A stretch of DNA of 25,602 nt, from IMG/VR virus record IMGVR_UViG_3300032288_003846, positions 1 through 25,602 of that record, one strand, 5' to 3'. Shown in pieces: positions 17,210-25,602 of this stretch (within the stretch, counting starts at the first letter, position 1; every line of letters begins with the position of its first letter). The position numbers and the translations under genes were made by a program. The notes under the pieces were generated by a model. The model did no database searches, was not told the origin of the DNA, and saw only the letters and a list, made by a program, of their open reading frames with translations. The stretch is from a virus.

Positions 17210-18379
17210 ATGAGTAATATCTATAAAAAGGTAGACTATACTTTGTCTTCAACTGGTGTTGGTGCTCAAACCATTACTACACCAATAATTAGATCAATGT
17301 GGGATGCTACCACAAGTAATTTATTAACGTTTCATACGAGTTCAACTCAAACAACTTCATCACAACAATACTATTATGAAATATGGAGTTCTGCCACTTT
17401 GACCTGTGATGATGAACGTATGTTTTCAATTACATATGGTCATGTGAGTGGTTCTGGATCACAATATAATAATAGTAATGTAGAAAGTACATCTGGAGAT
17501 ACTCCGTCAAAATCAATATACAATCAATTTAAGCAATTATGTCTTGATGGCGATGAAGGTGGTTTGAAGTTATCTGGCTCTGCAACACCTATTACACATT
17601 TTTATGCTATTACAATAAATCGTGATAAATTTGGCGATAAATTGGATCCAGGTAATTTTCAACTTAATTTAGCAGAATTGAGTGGTAGTGGAAAGGCAAA
17701 CAATGTTCACACCGGTAGTAATGTTGAGATTTCTGGATCAACTCCAAAGATAATTTCATTGATAGATGATTCGGGTGATATAAACAACACAACTGTGGAT
17801 GAAAGTGGAACTTCAACTTCTATTCCAAGATATATTGTTAGTGGTAGTTTATCAGATGGGATCCACAATACATCATCTCCTCATTGTTTTGGTATAGTCT
17901 ATCCAAGTTTGGGGATATTATTACTCGATGCTGATAAATTAAATCTCTCTGCATCATTCAACACGGTTACTGGAAGTAATATATTAGGTGACAATTCATA
18001 TAAATTATTTGTTGCAATGAGTGGTTCTGCTGCAATATATTCATATGGTTTCAATGCTCGTTCTATTGATGTTAAAAATGAATCTCATTATTATGTTAGA
18101 GTTCCAGTAACACAACACGGTTATGGATCAAATAATCCAACATTTGTTTTACCACCCGATACTGTGGATGATCAATCACAATTACCAGCAACAGGATTGA
18201 TTAAATATCCATCATGGAGAGCAAAATCATCAACCGTACCTGGAAAACCAACTGTTTATGTTACAAGCATTGGTTTATACGATAATGAATTGAATTTACT
18301 TGCTGTTGCAAAATTAAATCAACCATTAAGACATGATATAAATGAAGAATTATCAATAACAGTAAAACTAGAGTATTAA
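17210..18379 (+). CDS. Virion protein, copy 1 of a four-member paralogous domain family
   Basis: This 389-residue protein is almost entirely one domain (about residues 40-389) that recurs in three other genes of the window. Landmarks in order are QTTSSQQYYYEIW, FSITYGHVSGSGS, ITINRDKFGDKLDPGNFQLN, KIISLIDDSGD, YIVSGSLSDGI, SFNTVTGS, ARSIDVKNESHYYVRVP and a closing YVTSIGLYDNELNLLAVAKL. The pattern is beta-rich, Ser/Gly-rich and without signal peptide, as in fibre or baseplate proteins of aquatic T4-like phages. AGGA lies 7 bases or so before the ATG. The gene is 46 bases after the 16453 gene and 2 bases before copy 2. The specific function is unknown. Confidence 0.85.
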   Translation: MSNIYKKVDYTLSSTGVGAQTITTPIIRSMWDATTSNLLTFHTSSTQTTSSQQYYYEIWSSATLTCDDERMFSITYGHVSGSGSQYNNSNVESTSGDTPSKSIYNQFKQLCLDGDEGGLKLSGSATPITHFYAITINRDKFGDKLDPGNFQLNLAELSGSGKANNVHTGSNVEISGSTPKIISLIDDSGDINNTTVDESGTSTSIPRYIVSGSLSDGIHNTSSPHCFGIVYPSLGILLLDADKLNLSASFNTVTGSNILGDNSYKLFVAMSGSAAIYSYGFNARSIDVKNESHYYVRVPVTQHGYGSNNPTFVLPPDTVDDQSQLPATGLIKYPSWRAKSSTVPGKPTVYVTSIGLYDNELNLLAVAKLNQPLRHDINEELSITVKLEY

Positions 18380-18381
18380 AT

Positions 18382-19467
18382 ATGAGTTCAGCAGCTTTCA
18401 AAAAATTTGCTAGTGATGCAGTTTCAACATCACAACGTGAAGTAGTTACGGCACCTTTATGGTCAGACGGGTTATCGGAACTGAATAAAATTTCTACAAG
18501 TTCAAACCAAACAGAAAATCAAAAAAGATATTATTATCAAATTTTTAATGATCCCAATTCTGTTGGCGGTGCTCAATCACAGTTTAGTATGGCTTATTGT
18601 GACTCAAAGGGAAGTGGATCATCAACTGGATCATTTGGATATGATCCGTTGGATTATCCAACTAAGGCAAACTATTCTCAATATAAACAACTTTTATTGA
18701 CTAACCAAAATTTGTTTACCTTTCAAAATGGTGAACAATCTGAATATGTTTACGCAATAAATGTTGATAGGGCAAGATATAAAGATAAGATTGATACAAA
18801 CACATGGCAATTAAATTTAGCAGAAATAAATGGAACTGGTAGTGCAAAACTTGGTGAAGTTGTAGTATCTTCTTCAAATAAAATAATTTCTTTGATTGAT
18901 GATTCTGGTGCATCTACCACCGAATTATCAAGTGTTGGTGATAGAGTATATTTTGTTAGAAGTGGTAGTCTTGATGACGGTATAAATACAAGTGATACAA
19001 CTCCTTGGGGATTATTTTATCCAGACCATGGTGTGATTATACTAAACGGAAAAGCTCTTGATGCATCTGCATCTTTTTCAACTGCAAGAACTCCTGCTGG
19101 TTCTGGAACAGAATTTGGTGGTGGTGCTGATAATAATTTTAGATTTTACACTGCAGTTAGTGGTGCTATGGATCTTGAACCTGATAGTGGATCATTTGTT
19201 GCAAAAACATCAGAAGTTATTGCAGCAACGTATTATTATGTTAGAATTTTCAACAACGAACTAAATTATACACAAAATCCTAGTTTTTATTCGGGTAGTC
19301 AAAGTGAATTGAGATGGCCAGGAATGTATAATGATCCAAGAGTTTATGTTACAACCGTTGGTTTATATGATGATTCATTTAACTTACTTGCAGTTGCAAA
19401 ATTGAATCAACCTATTGCAAAGACTTTTGATAAAGAAATTACTATTAAAATAAAACTTGATTACTAA
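18382..19467 (+). CDS. Virion protein, copy 2 of the four-member domain family
   Basis: This 361-residue protein is homologous over most of its length to the preceding gene. Matching landmarks are QKRYYYQIF, FSMAYCDSKGSGS, INVDRARYKDKIDTNTWQLN, KIISLIDDSGA, YFVRSGSLDDGI, SASFSTA, TYYYVRIF and YVTTVGLYDDSFNLLAVAKL. The N-terminal 25 residues differ. In the second landmark, GH of the other copies is replaced by CD. The ATG is two bases after the stop of copy 1, with only a weak ribosome-binding site, so expression probably depends on translation of copy 1. Tandem duplication followed by divergence is the simplest origin. Confidence 0.85.
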   Translation: MSSAAFKKFASDAVSTSQREVVTAPLWSDGLSELNKISTSSNQTENQKRYYYQIFNDPNSVGGAQSQFSMAYCDSKGSGSSTGSFGYDPLDYPTKANYSQYKQLLLTNQNLFTFQNGEQSEYVYAINVDRARYKDKIDTNTWQLNLAEINGTGSAKLGEVVVSSSNKIISLIDDSGASTTELSSVGDRVYFVRSGSLDDGINTSDTTPWGLFYPDHGVIILNGKALDASASFSTARTPAGSGTEFGGGADNNFRFYTAVSGAMDLEPDSGSFVAKTSEVIAATYYYVRIFNNELNYTQNPSFYSGSQSELRWPGMYNDPRVYVTTVGLYDDSFNLLAVAKLNQPIAKTFDKEITIKIKLDY

Positions 19468-19480
19468 GGCAAAATAACAT

Positions 19481-22400
19481 ATGGATATTAAGTATTTTTC
19501 ACCGTCACTTATCGCCTTATTGAGAGCCGCTGGTACTGCGATATGGAATAACGATATTGATATATTGGATCAAAGTATATCTGCTATAAAGTTAGAAATT
19601 GATTCAATGCCAAACACCATTGGAACAACCGTTACTAATTTTGCCGGTTTAACAGGAATGACTACACCAGGTCTTAATACTCTACCTGGTTCTGTTGGAT
19701 TACAAAACAATACTGCAAATCTTACAACTCAACCGAGTGAAAATTTAGCAAAAATTTTATTACAATCATTCAATCAATTATTTAATGTTTATTATCGTTA
19801 TTTAATAGACAATAATCCACTTGCATTGGATTCAAGTATTGCAAGATTTTCAAAATCTTTTGGAGATTGGGCAGAAGAATATAATACACTTTTAGGTGAC
19901 GAACCACTTGGTATAATAAATTCATTTGGAAATTTGGGTGCTTTAGTTCAAAGAGGAGTTGATGCAAATTCTTGGGAATATAAGGCAATGGCCGAATTGA
20001 GAAGAATACTTTTAACCGATAAAGTTCAAGGTAAAAATCCAAGAGATACTGATTTACTTTGGGATGGACCAAGAGCTCCTGGTGGCGGTAGTGGTGGAAT
20101 AAGTGTTACTAACGATCAAAGAAGTCCTGGAGGAGGACAACAATTTACTGCTCCCGATCCAAGAACATTATCAATTCCAGTTGATAATGCAAATAAATGT
20201 ATTTTTTATTTGGAATCAAGACAAGTTCAAAATCCAGGAACAAGAACTGTAATACATAATGGAAAAAGTTATACAATAAACAATCCTTGTGATTTGGAAG
20301 TTAGACTACATCGTTGTTGTTCTATAAATGTTCCGAGAGTAATAGATCCATGTGGAAATGATTTCTCAAATGGAACAGATGTTTACAAGGCAGAAGAAAC
20401 TCATATTGTAATCCCATTTACTAAAATTACAACATCAAAATTATCGTATGTTGTTGAAGATTGTGGTGACGGTAAATCTAAAAAATTAAATTATGAATAT
20501 CATTTCGATTTATCAGAACTAACAACAAATTACAATAATTTGTTAAAAAGATATGACATAATAGTTCCAGATGGTCAAAATCCAAAAGGTAATTGTCAAA
20601 TAACATCAGGAAACCCATTTAACTCTCAATTCAGACAGTTTTCATCTGTAAATTTATTAGATCATATTGTATCAAGAACTATTGATCCAACTGTTTATGC
20701 TTCTGTTGGACCAAATGCAACAAACAGAGGAAAAAAATTAGTAGGTGCATATGCTCCTGATTTATTTTATCTATGTAATTACGCAAGAAATCCACAAGTT
20801 ATACAACCAAGTGGTGATATTGGCGATGTACTTTCTTCTATTGCAGATAAAAGATTTTTAGACAATATAGATAGAACATTTACATATTCAGGTCCACTTT
20901 GGTTAAAATCTATAAAAGAAAATCCATCTGTATTGAGTTCTATTGAAGCTATTATTCGTGGCAATTCTAATGGAAATACAAATGGATCTATTAAAAATTG
21001 GTTCATACAAAATCAAGGTTATACAGACGGACAAAAACTATATTTAGATATACTTGAATTTGATTCACCAATGGTTGATCAAATGTCATATCCATATAGA
21101 GATCCGCTATCGCCAACGCCAATGGATAGGTTGCCTTATTTTGTTGCATCTATTACATCTGCGTGTGGTTCAGTTAGTGATTGTGATAAAATTGATATTC
21201 CAAAAGTTGATTGTAATAAACCTTACAATGATGCTACAAAAAATATACATTGGAAATTAAAAGAATCACCAACAACAACATACAGAGATATAAATGACAA
21301 TACAAATGATTATGACAGTTCATCCGAGCTTTACAAATCATTGAGTATAAATAATCAGTTTGATGGATCAGTAAAAGTTGCAACCGATAAAACATTTAAC
21401 GTTTTTTATGGGGAAAAATCTGTATTAAGGACAACACAAACTGGCGTAGATACACAGAATGTTCCTATACCAGGAAGACCATGTTATATTGGTACATCAA
21501 GACAATATGTTATTGATATAAAAAGACAACAAAAAGTTTATATTGATGTAATTTGTAATACAAATAATGTGCCGGTTGATTATGTTTCATCAACAAACTC
21601 AATATCAAAAAAATTAGAAGAATCTTTATCATCAACCGAAGATTTTTCATTGCCGGCAATAAAAGGTCCTTACGTTCAACACATGGTTTTAGGTGACGGT
21701 AGAGTTGGATCAAAAGATGTTCCTGCATATCCAAATGCCATATTAGATGTAACAAATGGAAAATGGTATATTTGGAAAGATGTTTATGTTCCATTTTATG
21801 ATGAAACCGGTGAAAGATTTTTTACAACTATTATTGCTGATGATAGTATAAGATTTGATAAAACTGGACAAAATTGTTTACCATCAAAAGAAGAATGTAA
21901 TAGATCTGAACCGATTCCTGATCCAACAAATCCTTGTGGATGTACTGATTTCATTATAGAAAAATGTGATGAAATATACGAAGGATTTACTTATATTGAT
22001 GGATTTGGAACTACAAAAATTATTGAAACACAAACTGTTCCAAAACAATTTTTGCCAAATCCAGAATATCCATTTTTAAGTATTACAGAAAGATTGGTTG
22101 CAGCTATTCCGTCTACAAGAGCAGAATGTAATCCATCTTCAATACGGTCTTTCTATCCACTAATTTTTGGATATGATTTATTAACTGCTGTAAAAAAGGA
22201 TTTAATTTTTGGTTTATTTAGTGGTTCACAGTCTCCATCTTGTTATTTAACAAGTTCGGTTCAAACCACATCATCAAAACAATACTATTATGACATAGTG
22301 GATTGTCCAAATAACTGTGATAATAAACCATATTATTCTATTGCATATGGTCATTCTGATGGTTCCGGCTCACTTTCAAATGGATATGATGCGAGTGATA

Positions 22401-23260
22401 CACCAAGTAAAGCGATATATTCGCAGTATAGACTAAAGGCATTAGAAATGCCTACTACAAAATTTACATTTACCGATATTCCTCAAACTGATATGGTTTC
22501 GTTGATAGCTGAATTTACGAATCCAAAAGACATTTATGTATTAAATTTTTATAGAGATAATTTAAGTCATAGATTAGATGCAGGAAATTTTGAAATAAGT
22601 CTTGCAGAGTTAAGTGGTAGCCAGTTTGCAAATAATGTTCATACTGGAAGTAATGTTCAAGTAAGTTCATCAAATAAAATACTAACATTGATTGATAATT
22701 CTGGTGATGCTGATGAAAGTGTTTTGTGTGGAAATGATCCATTTTCAAGTTTTGATATAGTTAGTGGTTCAATTTCAAATGGAATATACAAAGAAAATGA
22801 ATCATCACAAATACCAGTTTATGGAAAAGTATATCCAAATTTAGGCGTTATTGTATTGAATCCTGGAAGATTAAATGATTACTTATCATTCAATACTGTT
22901 ACCGGTAGTGATATTGCAGGTGATAATGCTTGGAAATTGTATACTGCTATTAGTGGTGCAGCTGCTTTAGGTCACAATATGAAAGCCCGTAGTGTAAAAA
23001 CAAAAACTACAAATCATTATTTTGTTAGAATCCCAACTGTTGATGCAAATTATACATCAAATCCAACGTATGTTCTACATACCAATGAAGAAAGTGGTAA
23101 ATTAAAATATGATTGTTTTGTAGATAATCCGGTTACTTACATAACAACTATCGGTTTATACAATGATAGAAAAGATTTACTTGCAGTTGCAAAATTGAAT
23201 AAACCTATAAAAAAGACTTTTGAAAATGATGTTTTGATTAAAATAAGGTTAAATTGGTAA
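19481..23260 (+). CDS. Large cysteine-rich virion protein with C-terminal copy 3 of the shared domain
   Basis: This is a 1259-residue protein. Residues 1-40 (MDIKYFSPSLIALLRAAGTA) and a helical part to about 190 may attach it to the baseplate. A Gly-rich linker (about 200-230) follows, then a long unrecognised region (240-910) holding most of about 24 cysteines, including LHRCCSINVP, CGSVSDC and NPCGCTDFIIEKC. From about residue 914 the shared domain begins (QTTSSKQYYYDIV, YSIAYGHSDGSGS, RLDAGNFEISLAEL, KILTLIDNSGD, DIVSGSISNGI, YITTIGLYNDRKDLLAVAKL). The fusion suggests that the domain is a common connector or tip module. The start has AAGG 11 bases upstream. The stop overlaps the next ATG as TAATG. 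Gp6 and other neighbours are nearly cysteine-free, so the cysteine content is unusual. Confidence 0.85.
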   Translation: MDIKYFSPSLIALLRAAGTAIWNNDIDILDQSISAIKLEIDSMPNTIGTTVTNFAGLTGMTTPGLNTLPGSVGLQNNTANLTTQPSENLAKILLQSFNQLFNVYYRYLIDNNPLALDSSIARFSKSFGDWAEEYNTLLGDEPLGIINSFGNLGALVQRGVDANSWEYKAMAELRRILLTDKVQGKNPRDTDLLWDGPRAPGGGSGGISVTNDQRSPGGGQQFTAPDPRTLSIPVDNANKCIFYLESRQVQNPGTRTVIHNGKSYTINNPCDLEVRLHRCCSINVPRVIDPCGNDFSNGTDVYKAEETHIVIPFTKITTSKLSYVVEDCGDGKSKKLNYEYHFDLSELTTNYNNLLKRYDIIVPDGQNPKGNCQITSGNPFNSQFRQFSSVNLLDHIVSRTIDPTVYASVGPNATNRGKKLVGAYAPDLFYLCNYARNPQVIQPSGDIGDVLSSIADKRFLDNIDRTFTYSGPLWLKSIKENPSVLSSIEAIIRGNSNGNTNGSIKNWFIQNQGYTDGQKLYLDILEFDSPMVDQMSYPYRDPLSPTPMDRLPYFVASITSACGSVSDCDKIDIPKVDCNKPYNDATKNIHWKLKESPTTTYRDINDNTNDYDSSSELYKSLSINNQFDGSVKVATDKTFNVFYGEKSVLRTTQTGVDTQNVPIPGRPCYIGTSRQYVIDIKRQQKVYIDVICNTNNVPVDYVSSTNSISKKLEESLSSTEDFSLPAIKGPYVQHMVLGDGRVGSKDVPAYPNAILDVTNGKWYIWKDVYVPFYDETGERFFTTIIADDSIRFDKTGQNCLPSKEECNRSEPIPDPTNPCGCTDFIIEKCDEIYEGFTYIDGFGTTKIIETQTVPKQFLPNPEYPFLSITERLVAAIPSTRAECNPSSIRSFYPLIFGYDLLTAVKKDLIFGLFSGSQSPSCYLTSSVQTTSSKQYYYDIVDCPNNCDNKPYYSIAYGHSDGSGSLSNGYDASDTPSKAIYSQYRLKALEMPTTKFTFTDIPQTDMVSLIAEFTNPKDIYVLNFYRDNLSHRLDAGNFEISLAELSGSQFANNVHTGSNVQVSSSNKILTLIDNSGDADESVLCGNDPFSSFDIVSGSISNGIYKENESSQIPVYGKVYPNLGVIVLNPGRLNDYLSFNTVTGSDIAGDNAWKLYTAISGAAALGHNMKARSVKTKTTNHYFVRIPTVDANYTSNPTYVLHTNEESGKLKYDCFVDNPVTYITTIGLYNDRKDLLAVAKLNKPIKKTFENDVLIKIRLNW

Positions 23261-23832
23261 TGTCATTACCTGAATCACAAATACTGGCAACTTTGAGCAC
23301 CGAAATAATTTATCCGGTTCCATCTGTATCGTTTTTTAATGAACCATCTAATTTTTTTGAAAATTTTGGTCCTGAATATGTAGAAGATTTCAAAAGGCAA
23401 TTAGAAGGTACTACAATTAAAGATGAATTTTTACCTATGCCTGAAATTGTAACAAAAACAAATACAATAATTGCAAACAAAAGTTCTGAAATTTTTAACG
23501 ATTGTATAAAAGATAATGGATTTTTTGTAAGTAATGAAAAAGATGCCAAAGATTTAATTGCAGCAATTCAAGAGGAAAAAAGAACGCTTGAATTGACTAA
23601 TAATCTACTTGTAGAAGAAGTACAACAATTTGGTAGAGATATTGCACCAATGTCTGGACAAACATTTGATGGGGTATTCCTAAAACAATTAAAGGGCGAA
23701 CAAGTAAACTACGATATATCAGAAGAAACAATACAAAAACTTGCAAATGATTTTGAAGTTGGTTTTGGTACTTTTGATGAATTAGAAAATTATTTTGTTG
23801 GTACAATAAAAGAATTTGGTACAAATGGATAA
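23260..23832 (+). CDS. Hypothetical protein between two shared-domain genes
   Basis: This 190-residue protein is not recognised. I place the start at ATG 23260, which overlaps the previous TAA by one base. An in-frame TTG two codons earlier is possible but less likely. Residues 1-60 are Pro/Phe-rich (YPVPSVSFFNEPSNFFENFG), and 85-135 are helical and charged (DLIAAIQEEKRTLELTNNLL). The C-terminus is acidic and mixed. There is no membrane span, signal peptide or cysteine cluster. Its placement between the Cys-rich fusion protein and copy 4 suggests a small virion or fibre-assembly protein, which is only inference. Confidence 0.78.
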   Translation: MSLPESQILATLSTEIIYPVPSVSFFNEPSNFFENFGPEYVEDFKRQLEGTTIKDEFLPMPEIVTKTNTIIANKSSEIFNDCIKDNGFFVSNEKDAKDLIAAIQEEKRTLELTNNLLVEEVQQFGRDIAPMSGQTFDGVFLKQLKGEQVNYDISEETIQKLANDFEVGFGTFDELENYFVGTIKEFGTNG

Positions 23833-23837
23833 ATGTT

Positions 23838-25118
23838 ATGTTATTAGATTCGTTTAGAATAAATAAAAATGTTCTTGATTTACTTGAGGCATATGTAACA
23901 TTTCAGATGGAAAACGATTTTCCACCTGTAAATAAGATAATAGTTGTAAATGAAACACAACCAAACTCCATTGTCCCCCAAATAAAATTTATCAATGATG
24001 GTTGGTCGGTCACATCGCCATCTTTCAATTTCAAAAAAATAAACTTACAACAAGAATATAAATCACCGTCACCTATGTATAAGTCAAAGGGTTATTTTGG
24101 TTGTACAAATGCAGAAAAATTAGAGAATTTTTATACTGGATCAATAACTTCAAATCACAATAGATACTATCAGACTGTTTATAGTAATCAAACCACATCA
24201 TCAGAATACCGTGAATTTGATATATCTTATGCACATATATCTGGATCTGGATCTTCTTATACAAATGTAATTGGAAACACAACAACAGAATACTTACCCG
24301 CAAAAACAATGTTTCGTAAATACATGATGGATTGTTTTGAATCAACTTCTGGAAAATTTCAATTTAAGAATAATATAAACGGTGATTATTTTTATGTTGT
24401 ACATTTTGACAGAGATTCAATTAAAGATAGATTGGATCCTGGAAATTTTCAAATTACATTATCACCAATAGTATCAAATCCAAATCAACTATACAATACT
24501 GGAAGCAATTTTTATTTTGATACTGGTTCGGATGTTATATTTACTCTAATAGACGATTCAAGTGATGGCAAAGAAAAAATATCTTATACAGAAGATATTA
24601 AAGACCACTATTATTTAGTTTCTGGATCTTTACAAGATGGTATACATGATACTGATGATGCTAATGCTTGGGGGGTTGTATTCCCGAAAAAAGGATTTCT
24701 TATTTTAGATGGGGTTGTTTTAGATCAATCATGCTCCTTTAACACAGTTACCGCTTCTATTCAAGGCGATAATATACAAAAATTATTTTATGCAATAAGT
24801 GGTTCCACATCACCAAATATAGTTAGATCAGACTACGGTGCATGGTATGCTCGTTCATCTGAATTAACATTAGTTGAAACATATTTTTGTAGAGTGAGGG
24901 CTGATGAAATGTCTTATTCCAGTAACCCAACATATGTTAGTGGTAGTAAAAATGAAGTTAGGTTTTTTTCATTTAGAGAAAATCCAAAAGTTGCAATCAC
25001 AACAATAGGTTTGTATAATGATAAAAGAGAACTAATTGCCATTGGTAAAACAAAAAAACCAATAATTAAAGGTAATAAAGATGAATATGTATTTCAAGTA
25101 AGAGTGAGAACAAACTAA
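23838..25118 (+). CDS. Virion protein, copy 4 of the shared domain with a different N-terminus
   Basis: This is a 426-residue protein. Residues 1-80 (FRINKNVLDLLEAYVTFQME and a beta stretch around IKFINDGWSV) have no match in the other copies. From about residue 85 the shared domain follows: QTTSSEYREFDISYAHISGS, VHFDRDSIKDRLDPGNFQIT, VIFTLIDDSSD, YLVSGSLQDGI, SCSFNTVTAS, ARSSELTLVETYFCRVR and AITTIGLYNDKRELIAIGKT. This is the most divergent copy: the closing LLAVAKLN-P reads LIAIGKTKKP. The ATG at 23838 follows the previous stop by five bases. An ATG at 23833 hits a stop after four codons and is not used. The stop overlaps the next ATG. Confidence 0.85.
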   Translation: MLLDSFRINKNVLDLLEAYVTFQMENDFPPVNKIIVVNETQPNSIVPQIKFINDGWSVTSPSFNFKKINLQQEYKSPSPMYKSKGYFGCTNAEKLENFYTGSITSNHNRYYQTVYSNQTTSSEYREFDISYAHISGSGSSYTNVIGNTTTEYLPAKTMFRKYMMDCFESTSGKFQFKNNINGDYFYVVHFDRDSIKDRLDPGNFQITLSPIVSNPNQLYNTGSNFYFDTGSDVIFTLIDDSSDGKEKISYTEDIKDHYYLVSGSLQDGIHDTDDANAWGVVFPKKGFLILDGVVLDQSCSFNTVTASIQGDNIQKLFYAISGSTSPNIVRSDYGAWYARSSELTLVETYFCRVRADEMSYSSNPTYVSGSKNEVRFFSFRENPKVAITTIGLYNDKRELIAIGKTKKPIIKGNKDEYVFQVRVRTN

Positions 25119-25602
25119 TGTCATTTCAATTTGGAAATAATTTAAGCGTTGCTTGGAAGAAATTAAAAGGCGGTGATTATACCGTTAGAACCTTTGAGGC
25201 AAATAAACTATGGCGTTTTGAAACTGTCACTAGTAGTATTTATCATCATGCAAAATATGGAATGAATTTGTATCGTGCACTTTATCCAGAAAATCACAAG
25301 TATTTTGGTAATGTTGCAAATTTAAGTTCATCTCTATATGAAAGAGTTTTTACTACTCAAAGTATTGATCCAAAACTTTTATGGTATTATTTGGATCATA
25401 ACTTTTATACCGAACATGAAAAAGAAAAAAATCCGTTAGATATAACCGATGACAATACTATAACATACCTTTGGCAATCAAGTTCAATTATGGCGTTACC
25501 TATGGGTATGTTTGGTGAGGGAATTAAGGAAGGATCCTTTACCGTAACAAATCACTATCAGTATTCGGCATCAGAAGTTGGGGGAATACCATCTCAATAT
25601 GG
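25118..25602 (+). CDS. Putative tail/virion protein, N-terminal 161 residues (cut by window end)
   Basis: ATG at 25118 shares its A with the TAA of the preceding gene, and the frame stays open through base 25602, so at least 161 codons are coding. The product begins MSFQFGNNLSVAWKKLKGGD and continues with aromatic-rich segments (SSSLYERVFTTQSIDPKLLW then YYLDHNFYTEHEKE) and a probable beta-domain opening (FGEGIKEGSFTVTNHYQYS). It has no signal peptide and no enzyme motif. The tight TAATG coupling and the composition fit another virion protein of the same block. The family is not recognised, and the C-terminal domains lie outside the window. Confidence 0.8.
   Translation, partial: MSFQFGNNLSVAWKKLKGGDYTVRTFEANKLWRFETVTSSIYHHAKYGMNLYRALYPENHKYFGNVANLSSSLYERVFTTQSIDPKLLWYYLDHNFYTEHEKEKNPLDITDDNTITYLWQSSSIMALPMGMFGEGIKEGSFTVTNHYQYSASEVGGIPSQY

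Noticed and set aside
23254-23262. TTG at 23254 as start of the 190-residue gene
   Set aside because: An ATG two codons later overlaps the previous stop in the TAATG arrangement also seen at 25118, which is the simpler start.
1-25602. Alternative genetic code or suppressed stops
   Set aside because: Genes end with TAA, TAG (7286-7288) and TGA (10167-10169) at sensible places, with no conserved domain running through a stop.

Overview
The window is a strongly A+T-rich (roughly one third G+C by eye), single-strand block of 15 protein genes, all on the + strand and packed with gaps of a few bases or 1-17 base overlaps. It is part of the late tail/baseplate region of a contractile-tailed (T4-like, myovirus-type) phage. 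The firm anchors are a gp25/W-type wedge protein (7793-8296) followed with overlap by a gp6/J-type wedge protein (8280-10169). Stops are TAA, TAG and TGA used normally, so the standard code applies. Short GTS tripeptide tracts, large beta-rich virion proteins and clear Shine-Dalgarno sites before several genes recall large aquatic (marine or freshwater) T4-like phages. The host cannot be named from the sequence; it evidently has a peptidoglycan wall.

Layout. Positions 1-3049 hold a 5'-truncated gene and a 699-residue gene that both end in a phage-type leucine-rich-repeat module. Positions 3064-7288 hold two cell-wall enzymes: a CHAP/NlpC-type protein, then a 1073-residue protein with an N-terminal GH19 glycosidase, a GTS tract and a C-terminus with M15-peptidase-like residues. 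These are probably virion-associated lysins of the tail tip, since they sit directly upstream of the wedge genes and no holin is seen. Positions 7352-12276 hold a small unknown protein, gp25, gp6, a DNRLRE-like beta protein and a coiled-coil protein. Positions 12289-16326 encode a 1345-residue protein with a KGT...AI motif like P2 tail protein I (the gp7 position) plus a LamG-like domain. This gives an expanded W-J-x-x-I order.

After the longest gap in the window (16327-16452, with the best ribosome-binding site at its end) comes a second set of virion proteins. It begins with a 236-residue protein of a type seen in marine T4-like phages. Two paralogues of a roughly 340-residue domain follow (17210, 18382), then a cysteine-rich 1259-residue protein carrying the same domain at its C-terminus, a small unknown protein, a fourth copy with a different N-terminus (23838), and a gene cut off by the window end (25118).

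No tRNA, IS element, CRISPR array, integrase, reverse transcriptase or homing endonuclease was found, and no stretch over 300 bases lacks a gene. The most notable points are the four-copy domain family with one fusion, the paired LRR modules, the multi-enzyme lysin pair, and the probable enlarged gp7/I equivalent.
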